A stretch of DNA of 64,000 bases, taken from positions 17,336,660-17,400,659 of the forward strand of contig NC_087069.1 in NCBI RefSeq assembly GCF_963678635.1. The letters run 5' to 3'. Positions 1 to 11,860 of the stretch are shown piece by piece. The DNA comes from Symsagittifera roscoffensis. Its lineage: Eukaryota; Xenacoelomorpha; Acoela; Convolutidae. The notes under the pieces are model-generated. The model was given only the letters and a program-made list of their open reading frames with translations, had not been told where the DNA came from and did no database searches. The translations under genes were made by a program, and so were the position numbers. How positions within the stretch are numbered: position 1 is the stretch's first letter; every line of letters begins with the position of its first letter.

Positions 1-253
1 TGATTTTCGTCTCAGTTTCTTTTGGCTTAATTGCCATGCGATAACTATAATATAAAGCAGGTAGTGCGCAACTCTGCTTGGTCTCTCTTTCAAAGTTGTT
101 TAATAAGCGGAATGAACAAACAACTCAACTCCTGATCTAATTTAACTGTATTGAAAATTTTTATCGATTGTCCATCATTCCTGCATCGTATTGCTAAATA
201 ATTGCCCTCCCATTACTCCAATAAATCACAAAAAATGAGTTAAGTAGTTGATG

Positions 254-291
254 ACACAGAGGCGAAGCTGAGCGTCGCACCACTTGCGATA
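254..291 (-). repeat. SINE-like 3' tail fragment
   Basis: The plus strand reads ACACAGAGGCGAAGCT and then, after a short variable stretch, CACTTGCGA. The same two blocks recur at 4256-4288 at the distal end of a tRNA-headed repeat on the minus strand. This looks like the 3' end of another copy of that family, without its tRNA-like head. Confidence 0.45.
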
Positions 292-1324
292 CAAAAACGA
301 ATGACTATGACAAAAGCAAATGAAAATTAAAATCGAGAAAAACTCATGGAAGAAAATCAAAACATTTGGTAATAATTGCATAAAAGTCAAAAAAAACCAA
401 GAACAAACTTATCTACACCATTAAAAATCCTCATGAAGAGCTTCAGGACTGCCAGAAAGAAACCAAACCTTAAAAAAGTCCTTAACCCGACAAAAGATAC
501 AGATGATATTCTAAAACAGACGACAGTTTTCAGCTTGCAAAAAATAGATCATTACTGGAATCGAATACCCGGTCTGTTGTTTTAGGCATATGAGTTACCT
601 CCCCGCCAAATGCGCACGAGACTCCTGGCTCATGGGGTCGAGTATATGGAACCTGATCTAAACTATATTTTATGATTGGATAAATTAAATGTTTTACCAA
701 TGTAAAGTATTGAATATTAACCAATCATGATCCATCTAACTAACAACCCACTTATTTGTAAGTGCTGAAGTTACTTGTAATTTCAGCACCAGAGAGATTT
801 GAATTTAACTTAGAAATTAGTTGGACTCTCCCGAGCACTTCAGCAACCGCAATAAACCAGTATACCCTAGATCTATTGAGCCTAGCAGAGACTAGTTAAA
901 CAACCTGAGACTAGATAGTATAAGAGTAAGATTAGGATCGGTATTAGACTAAGAAGTTGCACGAATCTATCCGGCCGAAAATAAGATAGCGTGACGAGCA
1001 GACGGTGTACCCTATCCGAAATTACTCTATGAGTTACACTTCGGTCCTAACTCATATAGTATGTCTTCTGTTTTTCAAAACGCCACAATTTCAAGATTGA
1101 AGCAATTATTCAACTGCCTTTTCAGTGTGACACCGCAGTCGGTTGCCCTTCATTAAAAACACCTAGTGAAGAATGATTTCTTTTGATTGTAAAAATTGAA
1201 GAAATTTTTCAATTTCTAATTTTTTTCTACTGTCATAACGATTTCAATTTCTCATTTTATTTCGTAGTCGCGATATTCTGTGCAAGTTCCTCGGCGACCA
1301 GTTACGCTGGTTTATGATCTCGGA

Positions 1325-1460
1325 TCTCTTTAACTGTCGACCAAGGGAGCTGCAAAAGGTGTTGCTCTTCAACTGTTGCAAATCTTTTTAACTGTTGCAA
1401 ATCTCTTTAACTGTTGCATAAGATGTTGCTCTTTAACTGGTTTTGCTCCTCAACGGTCGC
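1325..1460. repeat. Short imperfect tandem repeat
   Basis: Four to five imperfect copies of a roughly 19-bp unit containing CTCTTTAACTGTTGCAAAT. It is degenerate and has no coding potential that I can see. Confidence 0.6.
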
Positions 1461-2228
1461 TCTCTAATATTTGAAAAAAGGGGGACAGGGTAAGAGATCC
1501 CTGGTTTGTACTATCAAAGTGGTTATTTGCAATTCTGGGTGTGCATTCTTTTGTAGTATTTCAATTTTATAGCTTTTCGGATATAGATAAATAACTGTCC
1601 TGTCCACATTGACTAAGCACTTCCAGGAAACATTTCAAAAGCAATAACTTGCAGTTTAATTACAGCGCAGCAGAGATATGTAATTGAATGTAGTGAAAAC
1701 AAAAGTTACGAAAGCTACTTTTTGCTATTTTTTTTGGTGACACTAACAAAATTGAGTGAGTATTTTCTGGTGAAAAACTTTTTTTGCTTTGAAAGTCTTG
1801 AACTATTTTGCTGTGAAAGTCTTGAACTAATTGGCTATGAAAATCATTACATGGCATTTTCAATTTAAAAATTCACATTCAGATTTACATTTCGAGGCTC
1901 AATCTGGAGGTGTGGCTTTGAATGTATTTTTTTTTTGTTCTGAAAAATTGAAAAATCGGGAGGAACTTAGTATTCGGGTGTGTTTTAGATTTTCTCCAAG
2001 CAAAATCAGCTTCCACAAAAAATTATCAAAATTAGTTGAGTTATATATCACATTAAATCCCTTTCAGTCATAATTTGAAGATTAAAAAATTTTCCTTGTG
2101 TCGACAAAAGTTTTCGTTATGTCGAGAAAAACCGTTTTGAAATTTTTGATTTTTCGTCTAATTTCGAGCAAGTAGACTTACAATAGCTTATTTTATTAGC
2201 TTAAAAGCTTACAATAGCATAATTTAGC

Positions 2229-2444
2229 CAGGGGCGGATCTAGATTTTTCTCGAGGGGGGGGGCTTTTTAAAAAACGTTCGAAATTTTTTTTTAAGTCGA
2301 CCAAATTGATTTTCCGAGCTCTCCTAAAGCACTAAAAGGCGCTGTTTTGACCAAAAATTGGGTTTTTTGGCGCGCGCACCAAATGGGGGACCTAATATAT
2401 AAGGTACAAAAAGGGGGATGTACATAAGGGGACGTCCGCCCCTG
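2229..2444. mobile_element. hAT-like MITE, complete copy
   Basis: The element starts CAGGGGCGGATCTAGA and ends GTCCGCCCCTG, giving a terminal inverted repeat of about ten bases of the kind seen in hAT transposons. A G-rich tract follows the 5' TIR. The flanking octamers AATTTAGC and ACTTACGC agree at five of eight positions, consistent with a decayed 8-bp target duplication. It has no ORF, so it is non-autonomous. Relatives lie at about 3201-3275, 54167-54616 and 55180-55425. Confidence 0.65.
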
Positions 2445-3190
2445 ACTTACGCCGCACAAACTTATTTTTAATCGAGTAAAGTTAGTTTTTTGAGTAATTT
2501 AGCTTTTTGGAATCAAAAGTTGAAATAAATGAAAAAAAAATTTAAAAAATCTAAGATTTTTTATTTTTCTAATCATTTTTCTACAAAAGCTTTTCCAAAT
2601 TGCGCATTTTACTATGACTGTTTAGTTGTTCGTTCTGATCCTTTTTATCACACTACGCAGAAAAAATGACACTTATTTGAAAAAAGATGTACTTTTTTAA
2701 GAAAGGTTGAAAGATCAAGGATACTTTTCATTTACGAACAAGCCAAATAAAACATTGGCAAAAAGTAGAAAAAAATGCCGAAAGCGATAAAAAGAATTGT
2801 ATTTTTGAACATTTTTCCAACTTCGAGGAAAAAATATATCACGTTGAAGCTCTTAAATAAAAAGAACACTCTTATTGCAAAACGTAAGCTAATAACCTAA
2901 TGCAAGGGTACGTCATGCAATTTTTTTCAGTATATTAATCATTTACAAAAAATATTCTATCAATAGTTACTCGGGCTTCAAATAAACTTAATTTGTTTCA
3001 AGAATAATTTTCTTTAAAATTTCCATTAGTTTTCAAATACTATCTGATTTACGAATACTAAGTTATCTATCTTATCTAGAGAAAACTGGATAAAAAGTAA
3101 TTTTATATTCCGCTGAGAATTCGGAAAACTAAAGTCCAATTTCGAAACTAGAAGTCATTCCACTTTTTTGTTGCATTTCGAAATGGATTT
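2379..3190. repeat. Composite repeat, uninterrupted copy (A-B)
   Basis: About 810 bp that starts in the tail of the MITE (around CCTAATATATAAGGTAC). It continues through a segment A (to about 2751) and a segment B (2752-3190, ending near GAAGTCATTCCACTTTTTTG). The same two segments recur in the same order at 3201-3592 and 4640-5065, but there they are separated by about 1,050 bp containing the dynein light chain gene. Confidence 0.75.
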
Positions 3191-3200
3191 CTTAAAAAGT

Positions 3201-3592
3201 ACCAAAAGGAGGACCTAATATATAAGGTACATAAGGGGGATGCACATAAGGGGACGTCCGCCCCCCCCCTGAATCCGTCCCTGATTTACGCCGTACAAAC
3301 TTACTTTTAATCGAGTAAAGTTAGTTTTTTTGAGTAATTTAGCTCCTTTTTGGAATCAAAAATTGAAATCCAAAAAAAAATTTAAAAAAATGTAAGATTT
3401 TTTATTTTTCTCATCATTTTTCTACAAAAACTTTTCCAAATTGCGCATTTTACAACGACTGTTTAGTTGTTCGTTCTGATCCGTTTTATCACACCACGCA
3501 GAAAAAATGACACTTATTTGAAAAAAGCTGTACTTTTCAAGAAAGGTTGAAAGATCAAGGATACTTTTCATTTATGAACCAGCCAAATAAAA
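3201..3592. repeat. Composite repeat, second copy, left part (A')
   Basis: Closely matches 2379-2751, including the end of the MITE and the run through the ACGCCGTACAAACTTA and TTTAGTTGTTCGTTCTGATC blocks. Homology stops after AAATAAAACA, where foreign sequence begins. The missing continuation (segment B) resumes at 4640. Confidence 0.75.
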
Positions 3593-3702
3593 CAGTCTTT
3601 TTCTATGTACGTATTTTACAATATTTACATTAGGCTCACGTACTTAACAACATTTACATTCGGATCAAATGAATTTTACATTGTGATATGAGTTGAAACT
3701 AT

Positions 3703-4092
3703 CTAGTAATAGAAAAGTCCAAAAACTGCCGCTACACAAAAGAGCGAGTCGTTCATAAATGTGTCCTGGGCATAATTGTCCGTGTCAGCGTCCCAGAAGC
3801 ATCTGCAGCCCATTTTCACACCTTCTCCTTTCTGTTCCCCAATGACTACCTGGACCAACAGTCGGTACCGATCATATCCCAGCTCCTTGACTGCTTCCTT
3901 GATACTTTCTGAGAGCGTCTTCGTAAGATCGGCAACTTCTTCCGCGTTATATGTTTTGTCAGTTAGATTCTTTGAGAGAACTGAATTAATCACTTCCCTA
4001 ACTGCTACTGGTCGGAATTTGTGTTTGAAATTCGGCCGAATAACGAAAGTGTTCCCTGAGAAATCAACCTCGTCGTTTTGAGCAGTATCCAT
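3703..4092 (-). CDS. DYNLT2B: Dynein light chain Tctex-type 2B (Tctex1 domain protein)
   Basis: A 129-residue Tctex1-family protein. The C-terminal half (residues about 70-129) carries the family core VQVVIGEQKGEGV, CFWDADTDNYAQDTF and MNDSLFCVAAVFG, ending in FYY. This is the pattern I know from animal DYNLT2B/TCTEX1D2. That protein is a light chain of cytoplasmic dynein-2, the retrograde intraflagellar transport motor, so expression in ciliated cells is expected. The length is close to the roughly 140 residues usual for the family, and no catalytic residues are expected. The start ATG lies just downstream of a TTTTTCAG acceptor (about 4100-4108), suggesting a 5'-UTR intron; the CDS itself has no intron. 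I saw no AATAAA on the coding strand within 100 bp of the stop. The gene sits in a ~1,050-bp segment that interrupts a repeat copy. Confidence 0.93.
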   Translation of the reverse strand: MDTAQNDEVDFSGNTFVIRPNFKHKFRPVAVREVINSVLSKNLTDKTYNAEEVADLTKTLSESIKEAVKELGYDRYRLLVQVVIGEQKGEGVKMGCRCFWDADTDNYAQDTFMNDSLFCVAAVFGLFYY

Positions 4093-4249
4093 ATTAACCT
4101 GAAAAACATCAGCGAACTTTTACACACCGTGGATCATCTAAATTCAATTTTTAAAAACAAAGCTTTCTAAATTTGGAAAGCTGAAAGTAATCGTTGGCAG
4201 GTCACCAGTTACTACTAAAAAGAAGAAACATTTTATTCATTAAAAATCA

Positions 4250-4442
4250 AGATTTACACAGAGGCGAAGCTTCGTAAACACTTGCGAGAACACGACAAAA
4301 AGCAGCTCTATAAAAAGCAACAAGAAAAATTCGAAATAAGCCTCAAATTAGTTTAAAAAAAAACGGCTACGCCTGAGAATCGAATATGCGACCAAGAGAT
4401 TATGAGTCCCTCAAACTTACCACTCAGCCACGGCCGCTCAAT
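4250..4442 (-). repeat. tRNA-headed SINE-like element
   Basis: On the minus strand a tRNA-like head (4439-4364) is followed by an A/T-rich body and a tail shared with 254-291. The head has an A-box-like TGGCTGAGTGG, a good anticodon arm (AGGGA/TCTCT stem, loop CTCATAA, anticodon CAT) and a B-box-like ATTCGATTC. The acceptor and T stems pair poorly, so this is a tRNA-derived repeat or pseudogene and not a working tRNA. Confidence 0.6.
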
Positions 4443-4639
4443 AGGCACTAAACACGAGCCACAAGTAAAGAGAACATATGCTGTGCAACTTCCAATGATA
4501 CAGTGAAAATTCCAAATAACTTTTAATGAACATTTTATTTGCGAGTTAAGTTAGAAAAAAAGAATGCTCGTAACACTACACTAAGCTGATCGCAAGTGTA
4601 AAAACAAAGATTACATTACTAAAAATCGCCAATAAAGAT

Positions 4640-5065
4640 TGGCAATAAGTAAACAAAAACTCAGAAACCGATAAAAATTTTTTGAACATTTTTCCAACTT
4701 CGAGGAAAAAGATATATCACGTTGAAGCTCTCAAATTAAAAACAAAATCTTATTGCAAAACGTTAGCTAATAACATAATGGAAGGGTAGGTCATGCAATT
4801 TTTGTTAGGTATATTACTCATTTACAAAAAAAATTATATCAATAGTTACTCGGGCTTCAAATAAACTTTTATTGTTTGCAGGATATTTTTCTATAAATTT
4901 CTATTGGTTTTAAATACTATCTTTTTAACTAATACTAAATTATCTATCTTATCTAGAGTAAACTGGATCAAAAGGCAATTTTATATTCCTCTCAGAATTC
5001 GGAAAATTAAAGTCCAATTTCGAAACTAGAAGTCATTCCACTTTTTTGTTGCCTTTCGACTTCTG
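4640..5065. repeat. Composite repeat, second copy, right part (B')
   Basis: Matches 2752-3190. Shared blocks include the run after TTTTTGAACATTTTTCCAAC, ATATATCACGTTGAAGCTCT, AGTTACTCGGGCTTCAAATA and CTAGAAGTCATTCCACTTTT. Together with 3201-3592 it forms one repeat copy opened by an insertion. Confidence 0.75.
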
Positions 5066-5789
5066 CTGTTCGATAGTGGAGTTTACCTTCATTTAATAAA
5101 GAAAGAGAAGTCTACTCAAACATAAATCACAAGTCAAACCACCAAAAATCAAAATTGAACGTGCGTGAACACTCAGACTTTTCCTGAAAAAATCATTAAG
5201 ACTCATTCATTCTTTTACACTTAAAAAAATGAAATTAACAATTATATAAAGATTCCAAGATAACACGGTTAAAAAACATAAGGGCATTTTAGGAAATCAA
5301 TTATTTATCTAGTTATCTTTCCACAGGCCGCCACATTTTTATTTTCAAGTTACAGATATCGAAAAAAAAATGATTATATTTTTTCAAAACTTCAGCTCAT
5401 GGTAATATCTTTAGAGCGTTTCGATTACCTTATGTTCTTTTATTGAGTTCCATATTGGTACAGACCTTATAAAAGAAAAAACTTTCCATAAATGTAGCAT
5501 TAAGTTTACTGATCGACGATGTTCAGTCGGCTGATGATTTAAATAACCTAGCTTCATAAAGGCTGATAATATGTTATGTCATTTTTTCCAGAAGTGACAT
5601 GCTAGTTTCCAATCGTGGAGAAATCTTATCGCCAATATTGACGCTGATCTATACTTAATTCTATTACTGCCCAACTTAAATATTTTTTAATTGATATTCA
5701 GACAAATGGAACACCGAATTATGTATTAGAACCATAACGACTTTAATCATAGGAAATCTTGGACAATCAACTATTTCAGATAAATAGTT
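5066..5789. other. No recognisable feature
   Basis: AT-rich sequence with stops in all frames. I see no gene, RNA gene or clear repeat here. Confidence 0.6.
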
Positions 5790-6395
5790 GTTAATATTCC
5801 ACGAATATTTTAACCCGCGTTTCCACAATCAAGATAAATCTTATTCCTAATTGAAATAACCTAAGAATCATCTGTTTCAGCTATCGCAAACTATTCACTT
5901 GGTCCGCTGAACGCGATTCAGTCAAATGTCAGAAGTAGAAAACCCGCTCGATCAATTTTTTGGGTTCCTTTATCCACTGTACATGCGATTAGGAACACAA
6001 ATGCCGCAAGAGTACAACATACCATCAACAGTTGGGCGCAAATGGGCATGGCTGTGTACTTCTCGCTATCAATTCGAGATGGCCAATGGGAATCTCAGGC
6101 CCCTATATGAGCTAGCGGAGAACGGGTCTTCATCAACTAGATGCGCCTGCCAATATGGCGGATCACTTCTCGTCATCGACGATCTGGATTATAGTGTGCT
6201 ACTTTTGCAACGCTCGTTATTCTCTGGTATTAATCAAAGACCAGCGGTGGCGGCTATGACTATTCATTTAAGATCAACAAATTCAGATTTAGATAAATAT
6301 TTGTTAATATTCCGAGAACAATTTTAAGCGCTCTAACGAAACCAAGAGAAATCTTTTTCTTATTTTGCATAACCTAAGAATCAGCCGTTTGAGCT
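5790..6395 (+). other. Repeat-flanked ORF, uncertain
   Basis: An open frame of 133 codons (5926-6327) lies between two related segments (5790-5885 and 6297-6395), both containing ATAACCTAAGAATCA and TTCAGCTATCG/TTGAGCTATCG. A TCTGTTTCAG acceptor precedes it. A second frame across the same DNA is also open for about 75 codons from the acceptor, so I cannot decide which frame, if either, is real. No family motif is evident. It may be a fragment carried between repeat copies. Confidence 0.2.
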
Positions 6396-8929
6396 ATCGT
6401 GATGTTTTCACATTCAATTTTTTATCGGTTATGGTTTTCTGACGGAGGCTAATGTTTTAATGACACAAGCCAAATTTCTTCAAAATCTTAGTATTTCCAG
6501 ATGATAATTTAGAATTTGATCGACTATAGCTCCGAGATGTTTGACGAATGGTTTTTCTTCAATTTTTTTTAAATTTTCAGTACGACTATAATTTTTAACG
6601 ATAATTCCTCGCGTTGCTTATTTTACTGAAAATAATGAGAACTATGAACTGTTTCTTTAGCATCTAGTTTTGGATAACTTCCGAACACGATCGAGGACGA
6701 TTGAAACATTCCAAATTTTGGTCGAGACGGTCGAATTATAAATTGAGCACCTCGACCCGGACAGTTGTATCAACGACGTCCATATAATTAAGAAAAAATT
6801 TGACAGCCTCTGGAGTAATCTACTTCTATCACTTCCCCGGATTGACCTCCACACTAGGAAAACGCTAGTGAGACAATTTTTACAAATGGAGCAAATGAAA
6901 AAATGCTAGTCATACAATTTCAAACTATAGAAAATAAAACGACTTCAAAAATAGAGTTTTCTTCTATATCAACAAAAATTAAAAAACTGAACCTGAAGTT
7001 GTTCAAAATCGATAAATCAAGGATAATGGTATTGAAGTTGATTATGGAGACAAAAAATACCAAAAAAAGATGACCCGAGCTTCCGTTAAAAAAGCTAGGC
7101 ATAAAATTATATACTATGAACATTGTGCGAATAGCGTTTTAAGAAAAAAACCTTTTATAAAAATTGAGGATGTTACAAATTTATACATTCCATCCAATGG
7201 TCTTAAAACGGATTCTAGACACACAAAACTACAAAAAAATGATGCCATTTTTTTTGCAAAAATGCTAACTGTACATACTAAGAAAAAAATGCTAGTCGCA
7301 GAGCTATCAATCAAATGTTCCCCTATAATCCAATTAAAATGCATGGCGCTGCTTCCAAAATTGATTACTGTACCAATAGCAATTCATTTTTTGTGAGAAG
7401 ATTTGTCCATTTTTGTCATGCTTCCAAATTTGACTGCAAAATGGTGGCTGCGTTGTATCCAAAATAAGAAAAGATCACAACCTCAAGGAATCTTAAAATT
7501 GTTCCGACGCCTGAAAGTGTGGAGGAATCCTGTCTTCTGAAGTTATTAACCTTTCATTTAAAAAAAAACTTTTTTCTCCATGCACAATAAGCAGCCACCA
7601 ATAATTATCAGAATTGATCAAGTCATAATAACAATAATGCACTATAAATCATCATTCAAAAAAAATTATAATATAGAAAAACAAAATTCACTGTCGAAAA
7701 AAAAGGAATGGAGCTTTGTTTTTACTTTATTTTACAAACAAAAAAGCGAGCAAGTAACGTTTGCTAGTTGAAAACTGTCTAGAGAATTAGTCAAAATTTA
7801 GCCCACACTAAAGCCCAATTTGTGAGCTCAGAATGAATAAGCAATTCATAAACGGTATAAAAATTTGACATCAATATTTAGTGATGTGACGCAAAAAATT
7901 TTCCCTGGGGAATTAGAAAATTATCGAATCGGCGCTACACAAAAGCAAATACTAATCAATTCGTCAAATCTGATGCTAAAAATAGCGTTCATTATCTGTA
8001 TAATGTTTTTATTCGTAGAAATGAATAGAATATCCAGAATAGTGACAACAAACACTGAAACAAAAACTATATTAAGAACACCATCCCGCACTGACAAACT
8101 TGAGATTTAAATCATTTCGTAAGAAAATTTAGACGAAAACAATTGACAAAAAAGATTTAAAAGGTTTTTACGCAGATAACATTGTTTATAGAAATCCATT
8201 TACGATTATGATAGCCCATTTAGAATCGTAAATTGATTTAGAATGGATTAAATGGATTGTAAGGTTCAAAAAAAAAATCTTTTTTTTTTGCATAAAAAAT
8301 GGTGTGCCATTCGACCAGAATGCCGTTGATTTTTATTCGGAAGAAAATCATCGCACGATACGGTCAAAATGACGAAGAATGACGCTATCAGCAAAGAACC
8401 GAAAAAAGAAGGGTTATTTAGAAGTGAAGTAAATTTTTTTGCACTTTCGCTTTGGAGAAGCATGACACGTAACAATTTGAGATTCGCGATAGCTAAAAAC
8501 CGCAAAAATAAGAACGCCAACTTTCGCTATGAAAATACACGCGAGAGAGAAAACGGCAGCAATTAAGTCGAGAATAACAACTGACATTAAAAAAAAAACA
8601 AGCCTTCCGAGTAATAATAATTGTGCAGTTACAATCGTTACTGGACATATTTCACCGATCGGGAAGGCTAGAAGTGACGATAGCAACCCTTCCTGAAGGT
8701 GTAGAGGAAGCTTCAACGAAGACCGCGTATTAGGAAGGGTCTCCCGTTTTATTGAAAAACTAATTTTAACAACATTTAGCTTCATGGAATGCACTGAATT
8801 CAATTTATTAACATCAAAGATCATTTTCACGATATGAGAAGCTAGGAGTTTAGGAAAGAATCGATCCAACTCCGATGGAAGGATTGATTTTCTCTACTGT
8901 ACAAAAACATTAGTAATATAGTATTATAA
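6396..8929. other. No recognisable gene
   Basis: AT-rich sequence. Short antisense pairs of open frames at 7070-7396 and a 151-codon minus frame at 8414-8869 have no motif, no splice context and composition-driven residue content, so I do not call them genes. Confidence 0.55.
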
Positions 8930-9150
8930 TAATGACAGTGTATCAGTCGTCTGATAGCCTTTTGACAGTAACGATTTTGTCGACTCGATGTTACGAGAAC
9001 TACTTTGATTTGGCCAAGGTAGAGGCAGTCAAAAACACGTCAAGCCTTATTTTGACGCCAGCCAGTCGTTTTAGGAGTCGGTTTGAGTTTCCGTCGGTGT
9101 CTATTTCCGGACGAATGTAACATGGATTCAAAGGGACTTCCGCAGGGCAA
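8930..9150 (+). mobile_element. Fossil fragment of the giant element's LTR end and leader
   Basis: Collinear, diverged similarity to 19555-19745. Shared blocks include CAGTCGT, GGCCAAGGT (GGCAAGGT in the element), the AAAAACACG-like run, TTGACGCC.GCCAGTCGTT and GGACGAATGT..CATGGA. The match crosses the point I use as the 3' end of the 5' LTR, as expected for a decayed 5' LTR-leader fragment of a related element. Confidence 0.5.
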
Positions 9151-10352
9151 GGAAAATCATCAAACCTCAACAGAACTGGTTTAAATATTCTTTTTGATTC
9201 GAAACTTGATTAATTTTAGGTACTCAAAAAATCTCCATTAGTAACGCAGAAAGCAAGAGTCACCCAGGGAGAGCTTTTCACAGCAATTTACTGCGTTTGA
9301 TTGATTCCCTTACAAATTGTGCAAAACTAAGTGTTCTCGCGGTTTATTTGTTTGAATTTTGATCATTTGGCGATGGCGTCGCATCTTTCGATGAGCTCAT
9401 TGTGTATTTCCTTTCATTTAGCTCGTCTCATAAAACAAATCAATTTTTTTTCCAATAACTGTACAGGTTATTTTTGATCGTGTTGGTAGTTTTCGAGTTC
9501 TTTTCAAATGGCGTTTTTCAAAAGTAATTTGAAAAAAAAAGAGTCACAAAGGTCATGTAGTGAAGATTAGTTACACTACCAACGTTCTAGGCTCAACTTT
9601 ATTAGGCAAACAACATATCATCAAGAAACTCAAATAAAATCCCATTTTTTTAATTTCTACTATTTGTTTTGTTTGCCAGTCCAGAAAATCTGAAAAGACT
9701 CTGTAAAAAATTGCGAGAAAAGTTTGTCTGAATAAAAACTGCGAGAAACTTGAAAGAAAAATATAATTGCCGCTACTTCTCTTTTGTTTGTTTGTTTAGT
9801 TAATCTAAAGATAATCTGGATAAAATGAGTAGACAAAGAAGTTGTTATTGTTTCTGATTTCTATCGTTTTAATAGTTTTTTGGACAAAAAATGGCAACAC
9901 AGGACTCAAATTGATGAAAAATGGATGAAACTGATTTTGAATATGCTTTTTGAATCAAAATTTTGAATCATATAACGATTTAAAATTGATTGAAATTTAA
10001 GAGAAACAAAGAGAAAAAAATCTAAGTATGAAAACAAATGTTTTGACCGAAAATCAAATGTAATTGATATTACGAGTCTTCGGCTCTTAAATGCTCGAAA
10101 GTCAGAATCGATCAGACCTAAACTTTGTTGAGTGAAATTAAGTTGATTGTCCGCTTTCTCTCATTTCAAGATTTATGCGTTCAGTTGTTATCTCGAGATT
10201 TACCGCGTTTCAATTCACTGTCTCCGTGGGTATGACATAGCGCACCAGGCTATTATTAAAAAAAACCCGCTGGGTATTTTAGAACCAACAAAGTCCCATG
10301 TACTATCGAAAAAGACTGTACTCGAAATTCAAAGTTTTTAAATACGCCAACA
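9151..10352. other. No recognisable gene
   Basis: AT-rich, with no supported ORF or RNA gene. It borders the decayed gypsy element that begins near 10.35 kb. Confidence 0.55.
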
Positions 10353-11041
10353 GTGAGAAAACCACAAGAGAATGAGCACATACTACCAACCGACGACGAA
10401 AACAATTTGCAAAACAGAGACAGAAACTTTCAAAACCAGGAGCAAAGAGAACAATGTGAAATTAATAGGAGACATTTCGTCAAATTAGGCCCTACAATAG
10501 ACGGTATCTCAAGGGAGGAGGCAGAAACAAAGATACGCAGTTACAAAACCTATGACTGGGGATTATAAGGCAGAGGCGTCTCAGTCATTATTACGCCGAC
10601 CTAAAGATCCAAGAGACGGCAACCAGACACGGGTCCGTTCCAAAGATGAGATTACCAAAGGCAAACGTCAGAGCATAAACATTCAAGTTTCGAGCGGCGA
10701 AATCTTTTCTGACCAGGATGTCTCCAGCAATGCCCAGCACTCCAAAAAACCTGCAATCGATATACCAATCCACCGAAGTCAGCGCTATCCGCGATGAATG
10801 AAGCCATAAAGAGTCCATCTAGAAAACAGACATTAAACCAAACTCCTACTTTGTTCTATTATAGTTTGGAAAATAACCCACCCGGCGATCACAACGACAA
10901 ATTCAATACAGTTCCAGGACAAGGTCGGGAAAAACAAGGAAACAGACGTAAAAAAAGCCAATTACTGAGAGGAAGGTCTGGGAACAATAACACAGGCACT
11001 GGGTTGCAAACACGATTCGTCAACTAAAAAAAAACAGCAAT

Positions 11042-11328
11042 ATGCTTGAACCTTCAGTCAAATTAGCAAAACGGACACAATTGAACAAATACGACGAAGA
11101 CAATAGGATGGTGGGTTACATGGGATGCAGAATACCTACATTTGGAAGAATCATCACTCCCATAGAGTCAGGGGAGCGGACAGTCAACACAGCATCCTTT
11201 ATCGTAGTCAACAAGTTAAGGACCAACTGGCAATTATCCTGGGCACGAATATTGATCGGTTTCAATCTACACCAACAAGCATTCTTAATTCTAATTATGA
11301 CACCTGGGACAAGCAAATAACCAACTGA
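11042..11328 (+). pseudogene. Retroviral-type aspartic protease remnant
   Basis: Two overlapping frames together show the C-terminal half of a gypsy-type protease. The first frame has a strand-rich block with GRIITPIESGERTVNTA and FIVVNKL. The second has AIILGTNIDRF, the equivalent of the family's ILGxDF block. The frame change between them (about 11200-11240) breaks the gene. The DTG active-site segment is not visible. Confidence 0.55.
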
Positions 11329-11559
11329 GTAAAAACAACAAACACAGGCCTGTGCAAACAAATAGGAAAGGCAAAAGGCATATAGTTCATACAAAAAAAA
11401 TGACGGGTGCCAAGATTTCAATACAAAGGGAAGATAATTACTATCCTGATCCCAAAAAGGGTTTAAACAGTAATAAAAACGCTAATAGACCGAGAGCACA
11501 TCGTTATTTTTGACAAATGTAGCAATCAAAAAGTCAATAGCCCAATCAAAATAACAAAA

Positions 11560-11860
11560 TAAGGTCAGTCCATCGCCAACATAGACGCTCTACACGACTA
11601 CGTGGCCCAACCAGCACAAGATGGCAATGAAAAGCCCATGTCATTTTTTTTCAGAATAGATATACGGTACGAGTACTGCCAGCTGGAATAAGACAAGTCA
11701 GCCAGAAAAAATGCATAATTAGACGCCAAACTACTGAAACCCATCAACTCCAAATGGGATTCTTTGCGCTCGCTATATCCCCCAGAGATCCAACAAGCCA
11801 TCAATCTAACGCTAAACAAAAAAATACCCGTGGTCATTGTTAGACGACCTATTGAATAAT
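11560..11860 (+). pseudogene. Reverse transcriptase remnant (gypsy type)
   Basis: The frame around 11570-11690 contains NIDALHDYVAQ followed by FRIDIRYEYCQLE, matching the gypsy RT pattern in which the primer region precedes the first catalytic Asp in an F-x-x-ID-x-x-x-x-Y-x-Q motif. It stops at TAA and continues in another frame with a QMGFFALAI block, the counterpart of the usual PFGL region. The YxDD block is not recognisable. Confidence 0.6.

Larger units (their letters stand above)
1..2228. other. Non-coding AT-rich DNA, left edge
   Basis: No gene is supported here. The open frames are short, lack splice context and show no family motif. Two small items inside are listed separately: a SINE-like tail at 254-291 and a short tandem repeat at 1325-1460. 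Confidence 0.6.

Noticed and set aside
4364-4439. Functional tRNA-Met(CAT) gene on the minus strand
   Set aside because: The anticodon arm is good, but the T-arm and acceptor stem are mispaired and the sequence heads a dispersed repeat.
5926-6327. Possible S28-type serine protease exon
   Set aside because: Weak resemblance only (RKWAWLCTSRYQFE). No catalytic Ser, Asp or His block is visible, and another frame over the same DNA is equally open.
7070-7396. 108-codon plus-strand ORF and its antisense partner
   Set aside because: Lys/Ile/Phe-rich on both strands, typical of AT-rich noise; no splice sites or family motif.
8414-8869. 151-codon minus-strand open frame with two hydrophobic stretches
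   Set aside because: No start or splice support, no motif, composition follows the local AT-rich DNA, and a shorter plus frame overlaps it.
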